From the NCBI GenBank assembly GCA_003523185.1, contig DPGN01000060.1, forward strand, positions 55,374 through 95,631: 40,258 bases of DNA, in the 5' to 3' direction. Made by a program: the position numbers and the translations under genes. Below, piece by piece: positions 26,910-33,987 of this stretch. Origin of the DNA: Halieaceae bacterium. Lineage in GTDB: Bacteria; Pseudomonadota; Gammaproteobacteria; Pseudomonadales; Halieaceae. Numbering within the stretch: position 1 is the stretch's first letter; every line of letters begins with the position of its first letter. The notes beneath the pieces were generated by a model. The model had not been told where the DNA came from. It was given only the letters and a program-made list of their open reading frames with translations, and ran no database searches.

Positions 26910-27674
26910 CTAAAAAGCGGACAGGCGTTCGTCAGTATCAGAAATCTCGTAATTCAACGCCGTTTCGCCGGCCAAAGAGGGCCGAATGCCCTGCTCTGTT
27001 TCAGCGAGTCGATAGAGGTCTTTCATAGCCGAGACAGCCTCAGCACTATTGCCTGCAATTTGTGCACAAGTGGCCGCCAATGCCTCGTCGAGCTCTTCCG
27101 GTGTCTCGAAACTCGCATTGGCAACGCCCCATTCAAACGCTTGAGCTCCGGTGAAGATTCGAGCCGTGAAAGACAGTTCTCGGGCGCGTCTTTGACCGAC
27201 AGCCCGCGACAGGGTTTGCGACATACCCCAGGTGGGTCGCAAGCCAAATTTAGTATGCGTGTCGCCAAACTTTGTTGTGTCTGTGGTATACACAAAATCG
27301 CAGTGAAGTGCGACTTCGAGGGCACCCGTAAAGCATGCGCCGACTGCCCGTGCGATAACGGGCACATTCGAGTCTCGAATCGCCGCGGCGAGACGCGCTG
27401 CGGGTTCATCAAAGACATTACCAATGATCCCGCCCTCTGGCTTGATGCCTTGCAACACCTTCAAATCGACGCCAGCCGAAAAGGCGCGACCAGCACCTCG
27501 CAAGACAATCACTTTCACCTCGGGATCATCACTCGCCTGCTCTATCAGACGAGCGGCCTCAGAGAGCATCTCGGGTCGCAGCGCATTGAGTGCATCAGGC
27601 CGATTGAATTCCACAGTCAGGCTATTCGCCTCAAGTACTGTATTGATAAGAGGTGTTGTCGATGCATAGCTCAT
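26910..27674 (-). CDS. Enoyl-CoA hydratase/isomerase family protein
   Basis: 254-aa crotonase-fold protein. The oxyanion motifs FSAGVDL and GACFTGALEVALHCD are clear. The first catalytic Glu is present (GALEVAL), but the second position reads FGDTHTKFGLRPTWGMSQ, where His or Thr replaces Glu. This DTH-x-x-x-G-x-x-P-x-WG-x-SQ pattern occurs in a known subgroup of crotonases of unassigned reaction. It lies 99 bases upstream of the MetF-like and DmdA-like genes on the same strand. Position suggests a role in DMSP-derived acyl-CoA degradation (as DmdD or AcuH), but the missing Glu argues against a plain DmdD-type hydratase, which uses both. GGAG precedes the ATG by 9 bases. The 156-base gap before it (27675-27830) can hold its promoter. 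Confidence 0.8.
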   Translation of the reverse strand: MSYASTTPLINTVLEANSLTVEFNRPDALNALRPEMLSEAARLIEQASDDPEVKVIVLRGAGRAFSAGVDLKVLQGIKPEGGIIGNVFDEPAARLAAAIRDSNVPVIARAVGACFTGALEVALHCDFVYTTDTTKFGDTHTKFGLRPTWGMSQTLSRAVGQRRARELSFTARIFTGAQAFEWGVANASFETPEELDEALAATCAQIAGNSAEAVSAMKDLYRLAETEQGIRPSLAGETALNYEISDTDERLSAF

Positions 27675-27830
27675 GTCAGATGCTCCAGCTCGTTTATTAT
27701 TTATCCCAGTCCCTACCTCAATAGTATGAAGCGAAGGCAGCCAAACAAAAACCGTTTCTCAGCAGTCGTGTTTTGATAGACGACGGCCGGAAATCGCTGT
27801 CGTAGCGAAATCACTTCAATCTAACTTCCG

Positions 27831-28769
27831 TTAGTAAAGAAGTCGTAAATCACTCGCACCGGTGGCAGGAACCAGCTCTCTGATCGTTTGAGCTAGTCTG
27901 CGGAAGAGAGGACGCGCGGGCGATCGACTTCGCCACGCTAACGCGTGATCACGATACATGTTGACCCCAAAGACGTCTGTCACGCGAAGCGGATCCGACT
28001 CCCTGATTTCGGAGGCCACATACAGCGAAGGCAGAAACGTAATACCCATCCCCATAACCACCATCTGTCGCAGCGTATCGAGAGACGTTCCCTCGAAGTC
28101 ACGTCGTGTCGTGGCACCCAGGGTCTGGCACAGCTCTGTAACCTGACGGTGGTACAGGTGGTGCTCGTCAATCGTCAGTACCTCCTCTCCTACGAGGTCA
28201 GTACGGTTAATTACTTCCTTCTTGGCAAGCCGATGATCGAGAGGTAGAACCAATTTCAAGGGCTCCCTGAACAATGGACTGATCTCAAGACCCACGTCGG
28301 CAATCGGTTGCGTCGATAAAATGAGGTCGTGCTTTGCGCTCCTCAAATCCTGACTCAGCTCGGCGGGCACCCCCTCTCGCACAAAGAGGCGAAGCTCCTG
28401 AAAGCGTTCGTGTATCTCTGGCAGCACTTGAGGCAGTAAATAAGGACCCAAAGTGGGTGTAACGCCAATACGGTAGGTCCCCGTCTCCCCGCCCGTGAAG
28501 CCATGCGCGGTATCGACAAAGCTCTGCACCTCTTCCTGAATCCGGTTACAGACAGGCATTAGTTCTCTCGCTGCAACTGTAGGGGTGGCGCCAGACCGTG
28601 TTCGCTCAAACAGTTTAACGCCGAGGGAATCCTCAAGGGTCGCTATCTGAGCCGTCAACGTCGGTTGCGTAACGCCCAGCCGCTCCGCCGCTCCGCGAAA
28701 GCTTCCAACCTCACCAATGGCCTTGAAGTAGGCGATTTGTCGCAGACTGACATTCAATTTTGGCTGCAT
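27831..28769 (-). CDS. LysR-family regulator, OxyR-type, lacking the peroxidatic cysteine
   Basis: 312-aa LysR-type regulator. The N-terminal helix-turn-helix is SFRGAAERLGVTQPTLTAQI (about residues 23-42). The sensor domain is closest to OxyR: IGVTPTLGPYLLPQVLPEIH and TSLDTLRQMVVMGMGITFLPSL match its signature blocks nearly word for word. In OxyR the loop DGHC...GFC holds the redox Cys199 and Cys208. Here it reads DEHHLYHRQVTELC, so His204 replaces the first Cys and only Cys214 remains, with one extra residue between. Classical disulfide sensing of peroxide is therefore unlikely; a small ligand or another thiol chemistry is possible. It is divergent from the carbonic anhydrase, with an ATAG-N7-CTAT box 20 bases before its start, and upstream of the crotonase-metF-dmdA genes. 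Either set may be its target. Confidence 0.85.
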   Translation of the reverse strand: MQPKLNVSLRQIAYFKAIGEVGSFRGAAERLGVTQPTLTAQIATLEDSLGVKLFERTRSGATPTVAARELMPVCNRIQEEVQSFVDTAHGFTGGETGTYRIGVTPTLGPYLLPQVLPEIHERFQELRLFVREGVPAELSQDLRSAKHDLILSTQPIADVGLEISPLFREPLKLVLPLDHRLAKKEVINRTDLVGEEVLTIDEHHLYHRQVTELCQTLGATTRRDFEGTSLDTLRQMVVMGMGITFLPSLYVASEIRESDPLRVTDVFGVNMYRDHALAWRSRSPARPLFRRLAQTIRELVPATGASDLRLLY

Positions 28770-28788
28770 GAAATGACCTCACATTGGG

Positions 28789-28807
28789 TGATAGATTTTT
28801 ACTATCA
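28789..28807. promoter_or_regulatory. OxyR/LysR-type operator between lysR and carbonic anhydrase
   Basis: TGATAG-ATTTTTA-CTATCA is a perfect 6-bp inverted repeat with 7-base spacing. It holds ATAG-N7-CTAT, exactly one half of the OxyR consensus. A further overlapping repeat, TATCAA-N6-TTGATA (28803-28820), and CTAT at 28833 continue the pattern, but not in the strict 11-base phase of a full OxyR tetramer site. It lies 20 bases upstream of the LysR start and 93 bases before the carbonic anhydrase start, suited to autorepression and divergent activation. Confidence 0.6.
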
Positions 28808-28836
28808 AAAGATATTGATATATTAGTAACAACTAT

Positions 28837-28858
28837 CGCATCCGATCAATAGGATGCG
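28837..28858. repeat. Dyad in the carbonic anhydrase leader
   Basis: CGCATCC-N8-GGATGCG, perfect 7-bp arms, lies 42 bases before the carbonic anhydrase start. It could be an RNA hairpin in the leader or a second operator. No T-run follows, so it is not a terminator. Confidence 0.4.
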
Positions 28859-28899
28859 CGCGTATTCCCAACAACCCAAACTTCTAGGAGTTCTAGCAC

Positions 28900-29511
28900 G
28901 TGCAAAAACTGATCGACGGCGTCGCCAAATTCAAATCAGAGGTAGTTCCTGAGCACCAGGCATTATTTGATAAGCTCGCTACGGGTCAAAGCCCCGACGT
29001 TCTATTCATTACCTGTGCAGATTCGCGCATTGACCCCGCCATGATCACCCAGACCATGCCGGGTGAACTGTTTGTCTGCCGAAACGCAGGCAATGTCGTG
29101 CCGCCTCACGGGCAGAGCATCGAAGGCACAACCGCATCGATCGAGTTCGCCACAGCGGTTTTGGGCGTAAAGCACATTGTTGTCTGCGGACATACGGATT
29201 GCGGTGCGATCAAGGGCGCTATGGCACCGCAGAACCTTGACGCCATTCCTCGAGTTCAGGATTGGGTTGACCATGCGCGCGCAGCGGTCAAAGCCGCGGA
29301 AGCGACGCAAGGAGAAGGCAATGTTGATCTCCTGACGGCCACCGAGCGAAACGTCGTTTTGCAGATGTCGCACCTAAATAGCCATCCCGCGGTTGCGGCG
29401 CGACTGGCTGCGGGCGACATCGACGTACATGGCTGGGTCTATCACATTGGTTCCGGCGACGTGACGGCCTACGACAGTGCCTCCGACAGCTTCAAGTCAG
29501 TCACACACTAA
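28900..29511 (+). CDS. Beta-carbonic anhydrase
   Basis: 203-aa zinc enzyme interconverting CO2 and bicarbonate. The zinc ligands are Cys39 (ITCADSRIDP), His98 and Cys101 (VVCGHTDCGA); the Asp41-Arg43 dyad of the active site is present. CRNAGNVV and the C-terminal VHGWVYHIGSGDV are family blocks. There is no signal peptide, so it is cytoplasmic. The start is a GTG at 28900, with TAGGAG 9 bases upstream. It is divergent from the LysR regulator and 40 bases before a SulP transporter. The pair is a common bacterial arrangement for bicarbonate supply or pH control. Confidence 0.94.
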   Translation: MQKLIDGVAKFKSEVVPEHQALFDKLATGQSPDVLFITCADSRIDPAMITQTMPGELFVCRNAGNVVPPHGQSIEGTTASIEFATAVLGVKHIVVCGHTDCGAIKGAMAPQNLDAIPRVQDWVDHARAAVKAAEATQGEGNVDLLTATERNVVLQMSHLNSHPAVAARLAAGDIDVHGWVYHIGSGDVTAYDSASDSFKSVTH

Positions 29512-29551
29512 GACACATCATTCATCGAACGTTCACTACGAGCAGAAAGAT

Positions 29552-31216
29552 ATGAAATTTTTTGATACGAGTAATCTTCGCGGCGATCTCTATGGCGGTT
29601 TGACCGCAGGTGTCGTTGCGCTCCCACTGGCACTCGCCTTTGGTGAGGCGTCAGGCGCGGGACCTATTGCCGGTGTCTACGGAGCGATTATTGTCGGCTT
29701 TTTTGCAGCACTCTTTGGCGGCACAGGCTCGCAAATTACAGGTCCGACAGGACCCATGGTGGTGGTCTTTGCAGGTGTATTTGCCTCATTAAACGGCGAT
29801 CCATCGCTTGTCTTCGCCACCGTAATCCTCGCAGGCATCATGCAAATCGTGTTTGGCTTGCTGGGCTTTGGCCAGTACATACGACTGGTGCCCTACCCTG
29901 TGGTCTCCGGTTTTATGAGTGGCATTGGCTGCATCATCATTGCCTTGCAGCTGGCGCGACTCTTCGGTCATGAACCTCAAGGTGGCGGCACGATTCCGGC
30001 GCTCATGGAAGTACCAACAGCCGTCATGGATCCGCACTTCGGTGCATTGTTCGTCGGCGTGCTTACCCTCGTTATGGTCTTCAGTTGGCCAGCGTCATGG
30101 GGACGCGTCATCCCAGCGCCACTAGCTGCATTGGTAACAGGCACACTGATAGGGCTCTCGATCGAAGGGCTTCCTATCCTAGGTGCTATCCCAACGGGTC
30201 TACCCAGCTTTGTTGTGCCTGCCATTGAGGCTGATACCGCCATCATTATCTTCGAGGCCGCGGCCATTCTTGCCGCGCTCGGGGCCATCGATAGTCTGCT
30301 GACCTCGCTAGTCGCGGACAACATGACCCGTACCCGTCACAACTCAAATCGGGAGCTTGTCGGTCAAGGCATCGGCAACACGATTGCTGGATTCTTTGGT
30401 GGCATTCCTGGCGCGGGTGCGACCATGCGTACCGTCGTTAATATCCGCACCGGCGGTAGCACGAAAATTTCGGGCATGTTGCACAGCGTATTGCTCTTAG
30501 GCGTCGTTCTTGTGCTTGCCCCGTTCGCTGCAAAAATCCCACATGCGGTTCTAGCCGGAATTTTGGTCAAGGTTGGCTACGACATTATCGACGTTGCCTA
30601 CCTGAAGCGCGCGCATCAGGGACCTCGCTTTGATCTCATGCTGATGGCACTGGTGCTCGGGCTCACTGTCTTCGTCGATCTCATTACAGCGGTCATGGCG
30701 GGCGTTGTTATTGCTGCCCTAGCCTTCGTCAAGCAAATTGCCGACGAACAGTTGCGAGCTGTTAGCGGCGAAGGTGATGGTAGCGAGGTCGTGCTGACTG
30801 ATGCAGAAGCCGAGATTTTCCAAGCGGTTGACGATCACCTCACTCTGTTCGACTTTGGCGGTCCTCTGAGTTTTGGTGCCGCTGCAGACATGGGACACCA
30901 TGTTCGTGAGCGCGTGGGACGAAACGACCACAGAGCCATTGTTCTCGACTTCCACCGAGTGCCCTTTATTGATGTATCCGCGGCGCGAGCCGTTGAAACA
31001 ATCGCTGTCGATGCCCACAACGCAGGAAAACGCTTGTACGCCTGCGGAATCAAGCAAGAAGTCGCTCAAGTACTCAAAGGGCTAGGTGTCGCCGATCACT
31101 TACCTGCTAATATGCAGTACGTCACGCGACTGGAAGCACTTGAGGCGGCAAAAGAATGGATCTTGGAAGAAGAATCACAAGAAACGCAGAGCACCGATAC
31201 ATCGGTAGCGGCCTGA
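29552..31216 (+). CDS. SulP-family anion transporter with STAS domain (probable bicarbonate transporter)
   Basis: 554-aa inner-membrane transporter with about 11-14 hydrophobic segments. GLTAGVVALPLALAFGEASG and TGPTGPMVVV are SulP signatures. The C-terminal STAS domain (about residues 430-530) includes IVLDFHRVPFIDVSAARAVE. SulP proteins carry sulfate, bicarbonate or other anions; the carbonic anhydrase just upstream points to bicarbonate (BicA-like use). The ATG at 29552 (MKFFDTSNLRGDL) is preferred over one at 29477 inside the carbonic anhydrase gene. Its TGA stop overlaps the ATG of the rhodanese gene (TGATG), so the two are translationally coupled. Confidence 0.88.
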   Translation: MKFFDTSNLRGDLYGGLTAGVVALPLALAFGEASGAGPIAGVYGAIIVGFFAALFGGTGSQITGPTGPMVVVFAGVFASLNGDPSLVFATVILAGIMQIVFGLLGFGQYIRLVPYPVVSGFMSGIGCIIIALQLARLFGHEPQGGGTIPALMEVPTAVMDPHFGALFVGVLTLVMVFSWPASWGRVIPAPLAALVTGTLIGLSIEGLPILGAIPTGLPSFVVPAIEADTAIIIFEAAAILAALGAIDSLLTSLVADNMTRTRHNSNRELVGQGIGNTIAGFFGGIPGAGATMRTVVNIRTGGSTKISGMLHSVLLLGVVLVLAPFAAKIPHAVLAGILVKVGYDIIDVAYLKRAHQGPRFDLMLMALVLGLTVFVDLITAVMAGVVIAALAFVKQIADEQLRAVSGEGDGSEVVLTDAEAEIFQAVDDHLTLFDFGGPLSFGAAADMGHHVRERVGRNDHRAIVLDFHRVPFIDVSAARAVETIAVDAHNAGKRLYACGIKQEVAQVLKGLGVADHLPANMQYVTRLEALEAAKEWILEEESQETQSTDTSVAA

Positions 31217-31575
31217 TGATACGGGCGCTGTTTAGCGCCCTTCTATTCCTCACCTCTGGCCTCGCAGCGCAAGCTGCAAACGACATTACTCAGATACAGC
31301 AGGGATTAGAGTCGCCCGTCATAGTCGATGTGCGCTCCGAAGGAGAATATGCGTCTGGTGCCATTGACGGCGCGCTCAATCACCCGCTCCAAGGCCTGCC
31401 AGGCACCTTGTTAGACATGGGTGTCGAACTCGATGAAGAAGTCATTGTGTACTGCCGAAGTGGAAGACGTTCGGCTCAAGCAAAAACCTTGCTCAAGCAA
31501 GCCGGCTTTCAACTGGTTTTTGATGGCGGGCCGATGACGCAACTCGAGCAGGTACTCGAGCAATCTGAGCCTTAA
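31216..31575 (+). CDS. Rhodanese-domain protein, exported
   Basis: 119-aa single rhodanese domain behind a signal peptide (MIRALFSALLFLTSGLAAQA). The active-site loop is VYCRSGRRS with Cys80, which would carry a persulfide; DVRSEGEYASGAIDGALNHPL is the standard entry motif. It should act in the periplasm as a sulfurtransferase or sulfur carrier. The ATG at 31216 overlaps the SulP stop. A start at 31156 inside SulP would destroy the signal peptide. The coupling to SulP is odd if that carrier moves bicarbonate, and leaves sulfate or another sulfur anion as an alternative substrate. Confidence 0.85.
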   Translation: MIRALFSALLFLTSGLAAQAANDITQIQQGLESPVIVDVRSEGEYASGAIDGALNHPLQGLPGTLLDMGVELDEEVIVYCRSGRRSAQAKTLLKQAGFQLVFDGGPMTQLEQVLEQSEP

Positions 31576-31582
31576 TCCAGAC

Positions 31583-32131
31583 TCACTGACCGATTGAGCC
31601 TAGAACCTCGTCGACTTTTTCTTTTGATAAACGATCCTCGCCGTTGGCATAGCTCTCTGCCATAGCGCTGTAAAACTTGGCGTTCACTAGATTGGCATCA
31701 CCACAATCGCGCGTTGCAACCGCCTTGCCTGGCACCCCAGCAATGATGGTGTTATCGGGAAACTCACTCCCCTCGGTAACGATGGTATGTCCAGCAACAA
31801 TGCAGTTATTGCCGATTTTGGCGCCATCCATGATGGTCGCGTTAATACCAATAAGGCAGCGATCACCAATGGTGCATCCATGTAGCGTCGCGTGATGCGT
31901 GATGGAGCAGTCCTCGCCAACAATAGTGGGCGATGCGGCTCCAACGTGAATCATGACAAAGTCCTGAATATTCGTACGTGCGCCGATTCGAATCTCATAC
32001 GTTTCTGCCCGCGTCACTACGTTTGGCCATACCGATGCGCCCGGACCAATGGTGACCTTCCCATAGAGCCAGGCTGACTCGTGGATAAAGGCCGGGTTAT
32101 CTAAGGTGACATTCTCGCTAATATGGCCCAT
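31583..32131 (-). CDS. Gamma-carbonic-anhydrase-like hexapeptide-repeat protein (YrdA/PaaY type)
   Basis: 182-aa left-handed beta-helix protein built of hexapeptide repeats (VTIGPGASVWPN, IRIGARTNIQDF, CTIGDRCLIGINATIMDGAKIGNNCIVAGH). Zinc-ligand histidines are placed as in gamma-carbonic anhydrases: FVMIHVG and SITHHATLHG. YrdA, CaiE and PaaY proteins share this pattern; some hydrate CO2 and some hydrolyse thioesters. AAGGAG lies just upstream of the ATG at 32131, which decides the start over 32185. It converges on the rhodanese gene with 7 bases between stops and is divergent from the EamA exporter. It adds a second carbonic-anhydrase-type protein to this neighbourhood. Confidence 0.88.
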   Translation of the reverse strand: MGHISENVTLDNPAFIHESAWLYGKVTIGPGASVWPNVVTRAETYEIRIGARTNIQDFVMIHVGAASPTIVGEDCSITHHATLHGCTIGDRCLIGINATIMDGAKIGNNCIVAGHTIVTEGSEFPDNTIIAGVPGKAVATRDCGDANLVNAKFYSAMAESYANGEDRLSKEKVDEVLGSIGQ

Positions 32132-32210
32132 CGTTGACTCCTTACAGGCGTGGGTAAACTCTGCGCAGAGTCTACGCCATTGCAACCATAGGAATACAGC
32201 CTCCTAACTC

Positions 32211-33122
32211 ATGTCTGCATCCTCATCCGCATCGAACCAACGCGCGCTGATCTACGCTCTATCGGCCGTAGGTCTGTGGAGCACGATGGCCACTGCGTTT
32301 AAGTGGGCGCTCGAGTTCAATACACCGATGGCTCTGATTACCCTGGCGGCGACCGTGTCGTGGTGCTTTTTTGGCGTCAGGGTGATTGGGGCGGACAGCC
32401 TAAAGTCGATGCGCGAGATGAAGAGCGCCCTGGTGATACGTTGCCTATTACTCGGACTGCTCAACCCTGCTTTTTATTATTGGATTCTGTTTACAGCCTA
32501 TGACCTGTTACCGGCGCAGGACGCTATGGCCATTAACTACACCTGGGGACTCACGTTGCCACTCGTTGCCTCCCTGTTTTCACGCACACTGCCCACAAAG
32601 TACGAAACAGGATTGGCGTTTCTGAGCTACCTCGGGATTCTTGTCATTGCGACAAACGGCAATCTCCGGAGTTTAGAGTTCGATCAACCGGCAGGTGTGG
32701 CACTCGCACTCTTCTCAACCGTCATCTGGGGCCTGTCATGGGTCGTTAATTCGCGCATTGTCGATGCTAACAATATCGACCCAGAATTGGCCTTATTCCT
32801 AAACTTTTCGGCCGCGCTACCCGTGCTATGGATCGTCACAGGGCTGACGGGGCAATTGCCCAGTGTCAGCATGGGCTCCTTGCTCGGCGGTCTCTATGTT
32901 GGTCTCTTTGAAATGGGCATTGCCTTTGTGCTCTGGATGAATGCAATGCGTCTTACCGATAACCCGCTTCGCATCAGCAGCCTCATTTTTCTGGCACCAC
33001 CGCTGTCATTGCTATTGATCGGGACTGTGCTGAACGAAACCATTGCAGGCAGCACGCTTGTTGGATTGGTGATTATCTTAGTGGGACTCGCCGGTCAACA
33101 ATGGTTGGATCGAGCTAGATAA
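32211..33122 (+). CDS. EamA/DMT-family transporter
   Basis: 303-aa inner-membrane protein with ten hydrophobic segments in two EamA repeats (about residues 10-140 and 155-300), typical of drug/metabolite exporters of the RhaT/YdcZ-EamA group. AINYTWGLTLPLVASLFSR ends the fourth helix region of the first repeat, and STVIWGLSWVVNSRI opens the second. The substrate is unknown. The ATG at 32211 has no good ribosome binding site, so initiation may be weak. The final eight bases overlap the end of the convergent 2OG oxygenase gene. Confidence 0.85.
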   Translation: MSASSSASNQRALIYALSAVGLWSTMATAFKWALEFNTPMALITLAATVSWCFFGVRVIGADSLKSMREMKSALVIRCLLLGLLNPAFYYWILFTAYDLLPAQDAMAINYTWGLTLPLVASLFSRTLPTKYETGLAFLSYLGILVIATNGNLRSLEFDQPAGVALALFSTVIWGLSWVVNSRIVDANNIDPELALFLNFSAALPVLWIVTGLTGQLPSVSMGSLLGGLYVGLFEMGIAFVLWMNAMRLTDNPLRISSLIFLAPPLSLLLIGTVLNETIAGSTLVGLVIILVGLAGQQWLDRAR

Positions 33123-33987
33123 CACCGAGCTCCTGTAAACGCTCGCCAAGATAGCTGTCTGCTGTGTAGCGCGAAGAGAGCGTTACCTCAGGCCTGGGGT
33201 GTAAAAATAAGGGAAGCGACATTCGACCACTCACGGCCTGTCCCTCATCGGGCGTGGCCACGCGATGTGTTGTAGATCGTAAAAAACCCTCAGTCGCTTC
33301 CTGAAGCATGTCGCCAATGTTGACGACCACCTGACTCGGCCGATTGACGACCTTCATCCACTCCCCATCCGACAATTGAAGCTCGAGACCGGGTCCATCA
33401 GAGGCGGGCAATATAGTCAGTAAATTAATGTCCTCGTGTGCCGCGGCTCTAGGCAACTCAATACCCGACTCGACAGGCGGGTAATGCAAAACACGCAACA
33501 TGGTCTGCGCGCTATTCTCGATCATGGATTCGAGGGGCATGGAAAGCCGACTAACAATATCCGAGGGAAGCTGTTGGGCAACCCAACGCAATAATGTCGT
33601 TGAAAACTTAAGGCAGTCTTCAAAGTGTGCTTCTAAATCGGGCTTCAAGTGGCTGGGGCAACGGCCCCATTGATAGAACTGGAAATATTCCTTGTAGTCG
33701 CGAACTTCCTGCCCTTTCGCGCTTTCAGCCTGGTCGAGCGCGAAATATCCATCTTGCCTCACAGGGTCCATCACAAACTCAGTGGCAACTCCCTCGGCGA
33801 AGTGCGCGCGCCACGCGCTGTAAATACGATCAACGCGCGTCATATCCAACGGATGCGATATCAGCGTGGCGAAACCGTACTGCCTTAAGCTCTCAAAAAA
33901 GGCTTCGGGCGCATCAGCCGCGTTGTAATCAATTAGAGGAAGCTCGCGTTTTTCGCCCGCGTAGGGCACGTGCGGGGAGTTAACCAT
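33115..33987 (-). CDS. 2-oxoglutarate/Fe(II)-dependent oxygenase, isopenicillin-N-synthase-like
   Basis: 290-aa non-haem iron oxygenase. The N-terminal DIOX_N-type region (LPLIDYNAADAPEAFFESLRQYGFATL) is followed by the jelly-roll core. The iron ligands are His184 and Asp186 (AAHEDINLLTIL) and His241 (STTHRVATP). Arg255-x-Ser257 (GRMSLP) is the co-substrate-binding RxS. The DYKEYFQF block is usual in this family. It would hydroxylate or oxidise a small molecule in the cytoplasm. Its ATG overlaps the stop of the CNT nucleoside transporter (TAATG), so the two are translationally coupled. A nucleoside, nucleobase or related import product is thus a reasonable guess for the substrate; the sequence does not prove it. 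Confidence 0.87.
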   Translation of the reverse strand: MVNSPHVPYAGEKRELPLIDYNAADAPEAFFESLRQYGFATLISHPLDMTRVDRIYSAWRAHFAEGVATEFVMDPVRQDGYFALDQAESAKGQEVRDYKEYFQFYQWGRCPSHLKPDLEAHFEDCLKFSTTLLRWVAQQLPSDIVSRLSMPLESMIENSAQTMLRVLHYPPVESGIELPRAAAHEDINLLTILPASDGPGLELQLSDGEWMKVVNRPSQVVVNIGDMLQEATEGFLRSTTHRVATPDEGQAVSGRMSLPLFLHPRPEVTLSSRYTADSYLGERLQELGVI

